Source: Planctomycetota bacterium
Lineage (GTDB): Bacteria; Planctomycetota; Planctomycetia; Pirellulales; UBA1268
Assembly: GCA_003669605.1 (NCBI GenBank)
Contig: QWOP01000079.1
Location: 1 to 63,799 of the forward strand
DNA length: 63,799 nucleotides
Reading direction: 5' to 3'
Position numbers and translations under genes: made by a program. Below, one piece after another: positions 30,539 through 39,802 of the stretch. How positions within the stretch are numbered: position 1 is the stretch's first letter; every line of letters begins with the position of its first letter. The notes below the pieces were generated by a model that saw only the letters and a program-made list of their open reading frames with translations, was not told the origin of the DNA and made no database searches.

Positions 30539-32152
30539 ATGGCTGCTCCAGCATCCGAACAGGCCCGTCCCCGCACCATGCCGGCTTCCCCCTCCCAGTT
30601 GATCGCACTGGGATTGGTGGCGGCATCGATCGGTTGGGCTGCATGGCTTCTCCGCGACCGCTCCGATACCGATGAAGTCGAGTTTTTCCAGGGCCATGCC
30701 TTGTCGTCGTCCGAATTGGCGACCGTCGAGGCGGCATTCGACCGGGCAAAGCTCACCGGCTACCGCACCGAGTCTGGCAGGGTGTGGGTGCCGCGGGGCA
30801 ACCAAAGCGCTTTCAGCCGTGCGATTGTCGACGGCAAGGCCCTGCCGCGGCGCCCCGGGACCAGCCTCCAGCAGGCCATTGAACATAATGGGGTCTGGAC
30901 CTCTTCCTCGGCCCGTGCTGAGGCGATGCGGGTGGCCACCCAGGACGAACTCTCCTACGTCCTGTGCTCCATGCCGGGAATCGAACAGGCCGCTGTTCTC
31001 TATGACGTTGAGGCCCGCACCGGTTTCAACCAAGACCCATTGAAGACCGCCAGTGTCAGTCTCCTCACGCACCCGGGCACCGAACTCGACGCCGCCCGCG
31101 CCAACGGGATCCGTGTTCTGGTTTCGGCGTCAATCGCGGGCCTGACTCCGGAACGGGTGGTGGTCACCGATCTTGGCACCGGCAGGGTCTACTCGGGCAC
31201 GATCGACACCACCGACGACACGGCCGTTCTCGATCCGGCGCTGGTCCGCCGCCTGGCCCATGAACGAGCCCTGGCTGGGAGGATCCGGCAGGCGCTGGCG
31301 TTTGTTCGCGGTGTGAACGTCGACGTGGCGGTGGAGTTCGCCCCACCACCCGCACAGAGTGCGGTCGTCCAGGCTCCCCAGCAGCCGATTGCCGGTGACG
31401 AGGCTGTCGTTCCCCGAGCCTTGGGGGCTGCCAATCAGCCGGCTGAGATCTATCCCACCGCGCCCCCGCCGGCCGATCGCCCGGTGACGCCGGGAGCGGC
31501 GGCTGTCGCGCTCACCACGCCGATCGGTGAACGCGCGGAGCCTGCGGGGGAACTTCCCCAAGTCGTTCATGTCACGATCGCCGTCCCCGACACCTATCTC
31601 CAGGCGGCGGTCGATGCCGAGAACGTGCGCTCGCAGCGGACCGCAGCGGCAGTCCTCCCCGACCCCAATGTGGTCGAACAACGTGAGGTAGAGCGGCTGC
31701 GTGGTCTGGTGATCCGTGCCCTGCCGGCGACCGTCGAGGCCAACCGACTCCAAGTCGTGATCGCTTCCTACCCGGCAGTCGTTGCCACCTCACCGCGGGA
31801 TAGGAACGCAGCGCCGGGCTTGCTTGCTTCCGCGGGGCCCTTGGGCGTCGCTCCGCCCACCCTCCACCTTCCTGGCAACAGTGCCCCGGCCGGAACCAGA
31901 CTCACCGCAGGACCTGATGCCGATCCAGAAAACGGCGTCCCTCAGGCGGAGGCTCCGTTGCCAGCCATGCCCCGCGAGGTCTGGCTGGCGGCCACCAGTA
32001 TTTTGGTCGGCTTGCTGGCGGGTTTCATGTGGTGGGCTGGCGGCCGGGAGCGACAGACGGATGACACGCAGCGGATCGATTGGGCACGGGGCGGCGCCGA
32101 TGAGCCTGACGCCGAAGCCAGCCCGGCAAGTGAGCGGAGAATTGCGGCATGA
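30539..32152 (+). CDS. fliF: FliF-like MS-ring protein
   Basis: A 537-residue divergent FliF. An N-terminal helix (about 17-38) is followed by ring-building-motif segments (EFFQGHALSSSELATVEAAF, YRTESGRVWVP, YVLCSMPGIEQAAVLYDVEARTGF, TASVSLLTHPGTEL). A Pro/Ala-rich linker and a C-terminal helix (about 480-500) come next. The DELSYVLCSMPGIEQAAV stretch matches the YscJ/FliF domain. The cytoplasmic tail after the second helix is only about 35 residues, so FliG docking may be altered. AAGGA precedes the ATG. The stop overlaps the next start as ATGA. Confidence 0.8.
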   Translation: MAAPASEQARPRTMPASPSQLIALGLVAASIGWAAWLLRDRSDTDEVEFFQGHALSSSELATVEAAFDRAKLTGYRTESGRVWVPRGNQSAFSRAIVDGKALPRRPGTSLQQAIEHNGVWTSSSARAEAMRVATQDELSYVLCSMPGIEQAAVLYDVEARTGFNQDPLKTASVSLLTHPGTELDAARANGIRVLVSASIAGLTPERVVVTDLGTGRVYSGTIDTTDDTAVLDPALVRRLAHERALAGRIRQALAFVRGVNVDVAVEFAPPPAQSAVVQAPQQPIAGDEAVVPRALGAANQPAEIYPTAPPPADRPVTPGAAAVALTTPIGERAEPAGELPQVVHVTIAVPDTYLQAAVDAENVRSQRTAAAVLPDPNVVEQREVERLRGLVIRALPATVEANRLQVVIASYPAVVATSPRDRNAAPGLLASAGPLGVAPPTLHLPGNSAPAGTRLTAGPDADPENGVPQAEAPLPAMPREVWLAATSILVGLLAGFMWWAGGRERQTDDTQRIDWARGGADEPDAEASPASERRIAA

Positions 32153-33576
32153 CGCGTTCCCCGCGCCCCCATCACCGGCAGTTTTCCGCCGTGGCGGCCG
32201 TGGCATGCTGGGCCGTGATCCTCATCGCATCGGCTCGGGCTGAACCGACGCCTACCGAGTCATCACCGCAGCAGACAGTGGCGCTCGGCACTGGCTCCGA
32301 GTCCGGCACGACATCCCCCGCCCGGCTGCTGGAACCGGTGCTTTTGGAGCGGGTACCGGGCACAGCCCTCACCGGTTCTACCTCCGGCGCACGGCCGGCA
32401 ACGCTCGACTTCAGGCTCACTGGTTTCGTGGCCGCCGTCCTGGCGAGCTTGCTATTCCTCCGCTGGAAGGTCCGTCGCACGGCCACCGGGTTGCCTGCCG
32501 ATGTCTTTGCCGTTCTCGGCGAGGCACCGCTCGGAGGAACGCACGTGGCGCGCATCGTCCGCTTCGGGCCGAAGACGATCCTCGTGGCGGTCTCCGGGGC
32601 GACATGCACCACGTTGGCTGAGATTGACGATCCGCGCGCCACCGAATCGATCGTGGCATCCTGCCGGTCGGCGACAGCCCCGCCCCCCCCACGACTGGCT
32701 TCGGTGGCGGTCCGGATCCTCTTCGGCCTGCTGCTGACACTGCCGGCCACGGTCTCGGCCGACGACTCGGCCTCCGCTGCACCGGCTGACGCACCGACGG
32801 CGGCAGTCGCTCCGGCCCCGGTGGTGACGATCGGATCGTTGCCGTCGTCGATCGGTGCGCTCGCCGAGGGCACTCCCCTCGCCCCGTGGGCCCAATTGTC
32901 GGCACAGTCGCTCAAAGGGCGCTCGGCCGATGCGCTGCTCTCCGGAGTACTTTTGTTTGGCGTCGCCAGCCTCGCCCCGGCTTTGCTCCTCATGACGACG
33001 TCGTTTGTGCGGATGTCGGTCGTCCTCTCCTTACTCCGACAGGGGCTAGGCACGCAGGGGCTTCCCTCAAATCAGATCGTCACCTCGTTGGCCCTCTTCC
33101 TCTCGTTGCTGGTGATGTGGCCGGTGTGGACGACGGCCTACCGCGAGGGGGTAGAGCCGTTTCAGCAGGGGCAGATCAACGCCATCACCGCCTTCGACAG
33201 GGGTTCGCTTCCCGTGCGGCGCTGGATGGCGGGCCAGATCGAACGGGCCGGCAACCGGCAGACGATGCTTTTATTCCTCTCCCGTCATCCATCCGCCCCT
33301 CGTGAGGTGCGGACCTACGACGACGTGCCTCTGGAAACACTCCTCCCCGCCTTTCTGGTAAGTGAACTGGAGACGGCGTTCGCGATCGGCGTCCGCCTGC
33401 TGATCCCATTCCTGGCGCTCGATCTGATCGTGGCGTCGTTGCTGGCATCGACCGGGCTGGGAATGGTCTCGCCGGCGATGGTGGCGCTGCCGCTGAAACT
33501 CACCGTGTTTGTGATGGCCGACGGTTGGTCGTTGGTGGTGAAGTCGCTCCTCGACGGCATCTGCACGATCCCCTGA
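32149..33576 (+). CDS. fliP: FliO-FliP fusion, export gate
   Basis: A 475-residue fusion. Residues 10-30 are a signal peptide and residues 85-105 a membrane helix followed by a FliO-like domain (VFAVLGEAPLGGTHVARIVRFG). A second signal-peptide-like helix (RILFGLLLTLPATVSA) begins near residue 189. The FliP core then follows: LLLMTTSFVRMSVVLSLLRQGLGTQGLPSNQ, TLLPAFLVSELETAFAIG and PLKLTVFVMADGW. An in-frame GTG at 32704 could start a separate FliP with its own signal peptide, but there is no stop between and no good ribosome site. The M-gasket region reads GLGMVSP where canonical FliP has MMMVPP. FliP forms the pore of the flagellar-type export gate. Confidence 0.88.
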   Translation: MTRSPRPHHRQFSAVAAVACWAVILIASARAEPTPTESSPQQTVALGTGSESGTTSPARLLEPVLLERVPGTALTGSTSGARPATLDFRLTGFVAAVLASLLFLRWKVRRTATGLPADVFAVLGEAPLGGTHVARIVRFGPKTILVAVSGATCTTLAEIDDPRATESIVASCRSATAPPPPRLASVAVRILFGLLLTLPATVSADDSASAAPADAPTAAVAPAPVVTIGSLPSSIGALAEGTPLAPWAQLSAQSLKGRSADALLSGVLLFGVASLAPALLLMTTSFVRMSVVLSLLRQGLGTQGLPSNQIVTSLALFLSLLVMWPVWTTAYREGVEPFQQGQINAITAFDRGSLPVRRWMAGQIERAGNRQTMLLFLSRHPSAPREVRTYDDVPLETLLPAFLVSELETAFAIGVRLLIPFLALDLIVASLLASTGLGMVSPAMVALPLKLTVFVMADGWSLVVKSLLDGICTIP

Positions 33577-33650
33577 CAGCGCTGGCCAGCGACGGTCGAC
33601 CGTCCCCCCATCCCCCTTTCTCTCGCAGCCCGGTCCTGGGAGGACCTCCC

Positions 33651-33905
33651 GTGGCGGAAGCCGACCTTGTCGAATACTTACGGCACTGCATCGTGGCCAC
33701 GATGCAGTTGGGTGCACCGGCGCTGCTGGTGGCATTCATTGCCGGCACGCTGATGGGACTGGTCCAGGCAGCCACCGGGATCCACGAAACAGTCGTCGGT
33801 CTCCTCCCGCGACTGATTGCGGTTGGGATTGCCCTCCTGATCATGCTGCCGTGGATGCTCGAACGCATGGTTGACCTCTTCCGCAGCGCCGCCGGAGTCA
33901 GTTGA
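33651..33905 (+). CDS. fliQ: FliQ export-gate subunit
   Basis: An 84-residue two-helix protein of typical FliQ length. GTG start (VAEADLVEYLRHCIVATMQL) follows GGGAGGA. ALLVAFIAGTLMGLVQAATGIHETVVGLLPRL matches the FliQ hairpin, including the Gln-Ala-x-Thr segment. FliQ packs around FliP and FliR. FliR begins 6 bases after its stop. Confidence 0.92.
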   Translation: MAEADLVEYLRHCIVATMQLGAPALLVAFIAGTLMGLVQAATGIHETVVGLLPRLIAVGIALLIMLPWMLERMVDLFRSAAGVS

Positions 33906-33911
33906 ACCGCC

Positions 33912-34796
33912 GTGGATGAACTCCTTCCATTCGCGATACCGTCGATGACGACAGGACCGGTGGTTCTGGTGGCGCTGGCGGTGTTCGCCCGGGTCGCCGC
34001 GGCCTTGGAGGCGGCAGCCCCTGTCCTGCTCCCCTCGGTGACAACGCGGACCCGTCTCTCGCTGGCCGGCTTGATCTCCCTGGCGGGCTTGCCGGTGGCG
34101 CTCACCGTCTCGGGCACCACCATCTCCACCGGACAGTCACTGGGCAACTCGCTTGCCTCCTGCGGGCTGCTGATCGCCGGCGAGGCGTGCATCGGACTGG
34201 GAATGGGATTGGCCGTGGCGATGCTGGTGTCGGTCGGCGGATGGGCCGGAGAGATCCTCGCGTCGGCCAGCGGAATCGGCTGGGACGACGGTGAGGAGGA
34301 GGGGGCCGGTGCCGGCATTGGTCGCCTCGCCTGGTGGGTTGGCCTGGGGGCATTCCTGGCCGCTGGAGGCTTGGAGGTGACCGTGATTGGATTGATCGAC
34401 AGCACCCGCATGGTGCCGGTGGGGATCCTCGCCAGTCCTTTGGCAGAAGGCGCGACCGACACGATGGCCGCCATCGGCTCACTGGGCTCGAGGGTGCCGG
34501 CGATGGCAATCGGGATGGCGGCTGCCATCGCGATCCCCGCCTTGTCAGCAGCCCTGGCCTTCCAGTTGACCGCCGCGGTTTGTCTGCGCGCGGCTCCCTG
34601 CGATCCCGGGCCGGGCCTGGTGCAGGCCGCGATGGCCGTGGTGCTGCTGATCTCCCTCCACGCCGGTGCTGCCGGTTGGGCGCATTCCGTCGGCGACAGG
34701 GTCATTCCCTTGATCAGCGACTGCTTCATGATCCCCATGCCACCCGGAGTCTCCACGGCCCCTGCGAGTGCCAGCCCCACAGGAATCCGCCGATGA
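33912..34796 (+). CDS. fliR: FliR export-gate subunit
   Basis: A 294-residue membrane protein of normal FliR length, GTG start. Hydrophobic segments follow the FliR pattern: FARVAAALEAAAPVLLPSV, GEACIGLGMGLAVAMLVSVGGWAGEILASASGIG and AMAVVLLISLHAGAAGW. It completes the FliP5-Q4-R1 gate. It carries an acidic DDGEEEGAGAG insert near residue 125. The stop overlaps the flhB start as ATGA. Confidence 0.85.
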   Translation: MDELLPFAIPSMTTGPVVLVALAVFARVAAALEAAAPVLLPSVTTRTRLSLAGLISLAGLPVALTVSGTTISTGQSLGNSLASCGLLIAGEACIGLGMGLAVAMLVSVGGWAGEILASASGIGWDDGEEEGAGAGIGRLAWWVGLGAFLAAGGLEVTVIGLIDSTRMVPVGILASPLAEGATDTMAAIGSLGSRVPAMAIGMAAAIAIPALSAALAFQLTAAVCLRAAPCDPGPGLVQAAMAVVLLISLHAGAAGWAHSVGDRVIPLISDCFMIPMPPGVSTAPASASPTGIRR

Positions 34797-35575
34797 GCGA
34801 TGCATCGGACCGTTCCATCCCGGCCACGCCGAGGCGCCGGCAGATGGCCGAGCGGCAAGGGATGCTTCCCACGGCGGTGCTGCCGTCGTGGGGAGCCTCG
34901 ATGGCTGTGGCGCTGCTGCTTTTGCCCGGCTGGTGGCGGGCGACAGTCGCCGCAGCCACCGAATGGATCCGCCTGTCGTTGGCATCACCACAACTCGACC
35001 CGGCAGGCACTGGCAACTTCCTGCCGATCGCGGTGCTGCTGCCGACTCTGGCGGTCATCGGGGCCTCGGCCGCTACGGCCGTGGCACTGCGGATGATCCT
35101 CGACGGCTTCACCTGGCGACCTGGCAGGATTGCTCCCGACGTCATGCGGATCAATCCGTTGGCCGGCCTGCGGAGGATCTTCTCCACAGACACGCTTCTG
35201 ACAATCGCCGCCAACGCCCTCTGGCTGGGCCTGCTCGCCACCACGGCCGGTTGGTCGATCGGCGCGGTGCGGCGTCTGGCAGGGCCGGTTGCCGATGGAG
35301 ATGGATTCCTGGCGATCCCAGCGGCGGCGCGGGATCTGGTGCCCTTGCTGGCCGCGACGGGGATAGTCGTCAGCTGCCGTTGGCTTCTCCTTCGCCGAGC
35401 AGCGGAACGACGAATCAGGATGACTCCCGAGGAGTTGCGGGAGGAAATGCGGAGCCTCGAGTCTCCACAGCCCATCCGTTGGGGCCGTTCGCGTCCCTCC
35501 CGAAGCCCTTCCGCTGACGCTCCTCGTCAGGAACTCACCCCCGGCACGCTGCAGGCTGCCGCCGCCGGCAACTGA
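34793..35575 (+). CDS. flhB: FlhB-like export switch protein lacking autocleavage domain
   Basis: A 260-residue FlhB homolog, whereas FlhB is usually 350-380. The membrane part is present: TPRRRQMAERQGMLPTAV at the start corresponds to the TxKRxxDAREKG region, and MRINPLAGLRRIFS and RIRMTPEELREEMRSLE match conserved loops. After that the protein runs into an Arg/Ser/Pro-rich tail and ends. The cytoplasmic domain with the NPTH self-cleavage site, which switches substrate class, is absent. Either it is encoded elsewhere as a separate FlhX-like protein or the export system works without the switch. Confidence 0.85.
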   Translation: MSDASDRSIPATPRRRQMAERQGMLPTAVLPSWGASMAVALLLLPGWWRATVAAATEWIRLSLASPQLDPAGTGNFLPIAVLLPTLAVIGASAATAVALRMILDGFTWRPGRIAPDVMRINPLAGLRRIFSTDTLLTIAANALWLGLLATTAGWSIGAVRRLAGPVADGDGFLAIPAAARDLVPLLAATGIVVSCRWLLLRRAAERRIRMTPEELREEMRSLESPQPIRWGRSRPSRSPSADAPRQELTPGTLQAAAAGN

Positions 35576-35582
35576 TGAGCTC

Positions 35583-36749
35583 TCAAGCCGGCGGAGGGGG
35601 AGCATACCCGTAACGATCGAGGAACGGCTGCCAACGCCGGCTGATCTCGGCGACGATCCGCGGGTCGTGCCGGTAGGTATTGGTGCGGTATTCCTTCCTG
35701 GTCTCCACCTCGAGGAGCGGCCGCAGCCGGCTAAAATCCCCCAGTTCGAGCCGATCATAGGCCTCGGCAAGCCGGGCCATGGGATCGGCGACAAGCTCCT
35801 CGTAGCGAACTTCATGGAGCTCGCCCGGCTCGAGCAATTCTCGGTCGCGTTCAAACGCCGCGTACATCTCCTCAAAGGCGGCGAAGACATATTCTTCAAG
35901 GCCGTCTCCGCGATCGACCTGGAGTGCCTGCGTGGCGTTCATAGACTTCCACAGGCGGACTGTGGAGGGAAAGACGACAAACGGGTCACGGACAATGTGG
36001 AGGAAGCGGGCGCCGGGAAACATCTTCCGGAGCACTCCGATCCGCGCCGTGTGCGGAGGGCTCTTGAGGACCAACCGCCGTGGGTCTCGAACAGCCAGAG
36101 CCGTGACAAAGCGGCGCATCGTCGCCTGCCAGCGGTTCAACTCGGCCTCCGACAACCGCGTTACATCGAGGGCCTCAGGGCTCTGCGACGAGGTCCGCGG
36201 GAATGCCATCCGCCGATAGGGCGATGGTCCTCCCAGATTCGCCAAGGCAAACTCATCCTCTTGGGGGCGGTCTAGGCCAGCAGCCACGTTATCCATCGGA
36301 CGGTGCTTGGGCACCATCCACCCGATGGCAGCCGACAACACCTTCTCGGTGAGGAGAAAATGGCCGGGGACCATGCACTGGATCGTGCTCGGGCAGCAGA
36401 ACTGGTCGTCGAGCATCAGCCATTCGTGGAGCAATGTGGTGCCGCTCCGCCAGTGACCGATGATGAACAGCGGTGGCGGAGTCCGTGGCGGCCGGCGGAG
36501 CTGACGCCGAAAGACGGCCTCGGAGATCGGTTCCATCACCGAATTGAATCCGGCGGCGGCGGTGATCGTGGCCACCAACCCCCAGCGGGAAGGGGATGAT
36601 CGGAAGCCATTTTCCGCCAGCAAGGGAAGCCAGACCCCCAGCGGCATGCCATGCCAGAACCGGGGGGTCCACCAGGGATAGTCGTGGAATTCGCGTCCGC
36701 CAACGTTGGCATCCGGCTTTGGGGCCAGCGTGGATTTCCCGGGAGACAC
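35583..36749 (-). CDS. Sulfotransferase-family protein
   Basis: About 388 residues from the GTG at 36749; the start is uncertain and the frame is open to 37010, which overlaps the divergent TPR gene. The PAPS phosphosulfate loop reads PLFIIGHWRSGTTLLHEWL, and the 3'-phosphate motif region is RFLHIVRDPFVVFPSTVRLW. LKSPPHTARIGVL, with a substrate-side His, is also typical. Such bacterial sulfotransferases modify carbohydrates or lipids, and planctomycetes carry many. It is convergent with flhB, 7 bases apart. Confidence 0.9.
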   Translation of the reverse strand: MSPGKSTLAPKPDANVGGREFHDYPWWTPRFWHGMPLGVWLPLLAENGFRSSPSRWGLVATITAAAGFNSVMEPISEAVFRRQLRRPPRTPPPLFIIGHWRSGTTLLHEWLMLDDQFCCPSTIQCMVPGHFLLTEKVLSAAIGWMVPKHRPMDNVAAGLDRPQEDEFALANLGGPSPYRRMAFPRTSSQSPEALDVTRLSEAELNRWQATMRRFVTALAVRDPRRLVLKSPPHTARIGVLRKMFPGARFLHIVRDPFVVFPSTVRLWKSMNATQALQVDRGDGLEEYVFAAFEEMYAAFERDRELLEPGELHEVRYEELVADPMARLAEAYDRLELGDFSRLRPLLEVETRKEYRTNTYRHDPRIVAEISRRWQPFLDRYGYAPPPPA

Positions 36750-36985
36750 AGTCGCCCCGTGCGTGGTGAGGGGGAGGGGAGGGCTCCGGGGATACCCGAG
36801 GGCAAAACCTCCACCGTTTACTCGGCTTTCCTTCCCTGGGGGGTAGTAGGAAAAGCGCCGCGGCAGCGCATTCCCGGGTGGAGTCCCCAAGTTGCCCAGG
36901 CTGGCGGATAATCTGTCGCGGACCGCTGGTTCCCGGCCGTGATCGCGTTGCCTGGGAGGGGGCGGAGGGGTAGAGTCCCGCCCCC

Positions 36986-37822
36986 GTGTCAACGTCGCCA
37001 CGCACCACATTCGTTTCCGCGCACCTCGCCCTGCTCACGCTGTTGGCGACTGGGGGCGGCTGTCGGATGATGCACCGCGGCGGGCCGGCCCCCCAACAAC
37101 TTGCCGAGGCGAGGCGACTTTCGCATGAGGGGCTGTCGGCAGCCGATCAGCAGGATCTGGGCAACGCCGAGGTGCTGCTGGAACGGGCGGTGAAAAGCTG
37201 TCCGACGGATATCGACGCCCGCCGTCACTACGCCGACGTCCTCTGGCAGCGTGGCGAGAGGATGAAGGCCGTGACGCAGATCAACGAGGCGCTGAGGATG
37301 GCGCCGGACGATCCCGCCCTGTGCCTAGCGGGAGGCAGAATGACGATGGAGATGGGCCTCCTCGAGGATGCCGATCGCCTTGCAGCAAGCGCGCTACGGA
37401 CGTCTCCGCAGTCTGCTGATGCCTGGCATCTCCATGGACAGGCGGCACTGGCGCGAGGCCAGACCGACGCGGCTCTGGCCGACTTTCACCGTGGGTTGGC
37501 ATTCGCCCCGGATAACCGCGATCTCCTCCTTGATACCGCGGAGGTCTACCGTCGACTGGGACGTCCGCAACGCGCCCTGGCGACCCTGGCAGTGCTCGGT
37601 GAATCGTATGGACCGCAGGAGACGCCGGGATTGGTGCTGGCGCTGGAAGGCATGGCCCAGGAGGCGCTGCGCCGCCCCGAGGAAGCCCGGGAGAGTTACC
37701 GGCAGGCGTTGGCCAGGGGGGGCGCCCCAGGCGACACCGCGGCGCGGCTGGCGGGGCTGGAACTGCCAAACGTGGCAGCCACCGCCGTGATTGCCGGCGG
37801 GGCACCGCCAGCGGTTCGCTAA
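36986..37822 (+). CDS. TPR-repeat lipoprotein
   Basis: A 278-residue protein starting at GTG, with a signal peptide ending in TGGGC, likely a lipobox. The rest is tetratricopeptide repeats. Units include ARRHYADVLWQRGERMKAVTQINEALRMAPDDP, AWHLHGQAALARGQTDAALADFHRGLAFAPDN and LLLDTAEVYRRLGRPQRALATL. It probably scaffolds protein contacts at the periplasmic face. It is divergent from the sulfotransferase gene. Confidence 0.8.
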   Translation: MSTSPRTTFVSAHLALLTLLATGGGCRMMHRGGPAPQQLAEARRLSHEGLSAADQQDLGNAEVLLERAVKSCPTDIDARRHYADVLWQRGERMKAVTQINEALRMAPDDPALCLAGGRMTMEMGLLEDADRLAASALRTSPQSADAWHLHGQAALARGQTDAALADFHRGLAFAPDNRDLLLDTAEVYRRLGRPQRALATLAVLGESYGPQETPGLVLALEGMAQEALRRPEEARESYRQALARGGAPGDTAARLAGLELPNVAATAVIAGGAPPAVR

Positions 37823-37833
37823 CGGATCGCTTG

Positions 37834-37860
37834 CTGGTCATCCTGGTCATCCTGGTCATC
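37834..37860. repeat. Three tandem 9-mers
   Basis: CTGGTCATC is repeated three times exactly, between the TPR gene and the convergent ABC permease gene. It looks like a simple repeat and I see no terminator hairpin. Confidence 0.8.
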
Positions 37861-37907
37861 GAGCCAGTGAAGCGCCACCGGTTTCGACGACCAGCGGAGC
37901 CGCTGCG

Positions 37908-39605
37908 TCATTCCCCGCTCGTTGTCCGTCCGGTGAGCAGGTCGAAGGCACCGATCGCCGGCACCAGTAGGGCGAGGGTAGCGAACCCGTAGGCGGCCAC
38001 AGTCACCAACAGCACCTGGAGCGGATTGCCCTGGAGAAAACTCGTGATCGCCACAAACGTGAGGGCGGGAAGGAGCGCAGAGGCCCAGCCGATTGCCGGC
38101 GAAGGGTTGCGGACGGAGAGCGCTGCATAGAGCCCGATCGCCCCCCCCAGAATCACGGCCAGAAATGGAGCCAATTGGAGTTCAAAACTCGACCCGAAGG
38201 CCACCATGATCCGCATCGCCGTAGCCACGCCGATGAACAAAAACGTCATCGTTCCCAGCCCAACCGCGATCGCTCGCCGCGACGACGAATACGATAACCC
38301 CACATGAAACCCCAGCACAGCGGCGAAGAACAGGAGCAAGCCCATCCCCAGTGCCAGGTAGATTCCATTCTCCAAGGTGGCGATCCCTGTGGCGACGAGG
38401 GCACCGCACAGGAGGAGCGGGAGGAGCACGATCTCGCGGGCCACCGACAGCACTCCCAGCAGTTTTCCCCAGACGAATTCCCGCGGCTCCAGGTCGCTCA
38501 CTAAGAGGAGATCGAGCGTGCCGCGATCCCGCTCGGTGGTCACGCTCGTGACCGCCAAGGCGGTCACTGCCACCAGACTCGCCAGTGCCATCGGCAGCAC
38601 CGCCACAGCCACGGCCAATCGGTCGGGCCGCGGCATCCGAGCCTCTCGGAGGATGCCCGCTACCGCTACCGCGAACAGCAGCAACCACGCCAAGCGGACC
38701 AGAATGATCATCTTCCCATAAGCGCGGGTGCAAACCTCCCGCCAGAGAACAGGATTGTCCCACACCTCACGGGAGGGGCGGCGAACTGCCGGAATGTTTC
38801 CGTCTCCCCGTGTGGAGTCCGCTGCTTCCGGAGCGGCTGTCCGTGATTCCAGGGACACGTTCCAGCGGCGCAACTGACTGACGGCCACGGCATTGGCAAG
38901 GAAGATGATGCCACCACAGACTGCCAGGAACGGCAGCAACGAACCTGTCCTCATCGGTTGCAAGGCCGCGAACACAGCACGCGCTGGGGAGATCATCGCT
39001 GCGGGTTCGACACCGCGCCAGGCAGCCACCGTCTCCCCCAGGCCGACCCACGCTACCAGGGTAAACAGCGTGATCGCCAGCGTCTGGAACGTGGTCTCCT
39101 TCCAGAAGGCAACCGCGGTGGCAATGCTTGCCGATGCCAATGCTGCCGCCACTGTCACCAGGAACACGCGTGTCAGTTGCTGGGGTGTGACGCCGCCAAA
39201 CAAGGCTGCAAACGCGAACATCGGCACGGCGGAGAGCAAGAGCAACAGGACCCTCACCAGGCTGGCGGCCAACTTTCCCAGCACCAGTTCGCGGTCGGTG
39301 AGGCGGCTGACCAGCAGCAATTCGAGTGTCCGGCGATCCTTCTCCGAACTGACGGCCACGGCGCCAGTCAGCGCGGCGGCGAGCACCGCGAGGGTGAGTT
39401 GCAGCGGAGCGAGGATCCGCATCAGCGTGGCACCGAACCGGGCCGTGTCTCCCGCGGTGGCCACCGATTGGGTGCCGGTGACAACCAGCCAACAGGTGGC
39501 GATGATCGCCAGAAGTGCGGCGGCATACACCGCCCGGGCCACGAACAATCCCCGGGCCCGGGGAGCAAAGGCAATCTCCCGCTCAAACACCGCGCCCAGC
39601 AGCAT
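37908..39605 (-). CDS. ABC-2-type permease with two related halves
   Basis: A 565-residue membrane protein with about 12 helices. Each half carries the same block: SSEKDRRTLELLLVSRLTDRELVLGKL in the first and TTERDRGTLDLLLVSDLEPREFVWGKLL in the second. This is the loop typical of ABC-2/NatB-type permeases that contacts the ATPase. The start MLLGAVFEREIAFAPRARG is chosen since the upstream frame to 39749 has no family match. No ATPase gene is adjacent, so it must pair with one encoded elsewhere. The substrate is unknown. Confidence 0.85.
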   Translation of the reverse strand: MLLGAVFEREIAFAPRARGLFVARAVYAAALLAIIATCWLVVTGTQSVATAGDTARFGATLMRILAPLQLTLAVLAAALTGAVAVSSEKDRRTLELLLVSRLTDRELVLGKLAASLVRVLLLLLSAVPMFAFAALFGGVTPQQLTRVFLVTVAAALASASIATAVAFWKETTFQTLAITLFTLVAWVGLGETVAAWRGVEPAAMISPARAVFAALQPMRTGSLLPFLAVCGGIIFLANAVAVSQLRRWNVSLESRTAAPEAADSTRGDGNIPAVRRPSREVWDNPVLWREVCTRAYGKMIILVRLAWLLLFAVAVAGILREARMPRPDRLAVAVAVLPMALASLVAVTALAVTSVTTERDRGTLDLLLVSDLEPREFVWGKLLGVLSVAREIVLLPLLLCGALVATGIATLENGIYLALGMGLLLFFAAVLGFHVGLSYSSSRRAIAVGLGTMTFLFIGVATAMRIMVAFGSSFELQLAPFLAVILGGAIGLYAALSVRNPSPAIGWASALLPALTFVAITSFLQGNPLQVLLVTVAAYGFATLALLVPAIGAFDLLTGRTTSGE

Positions 39606-39802
39606 GACTGATTTCTCTCCGCAACGGGGGCCGGCTGTGGCAAAACCAAGCCTCGGGCGATACAGTACCAGATCGACAGTCACATCAGTACCGCACAGGT
39701 CGATTTCCAGAGGCCAAAACGTGGCTGATGGGCTCTCCCCGACGCTCACTCACTCTCGTTCATTCCCCGCTCCACGACGCCCGATCTTCGAGGAACGTAC
39801 GC

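Noticed and set aside
33500..34858. 452-codon minus-strand frame
   Set aside because: Antisense to fliQ/fliR; Pro/Ala/Ser-rich with no family pattern.
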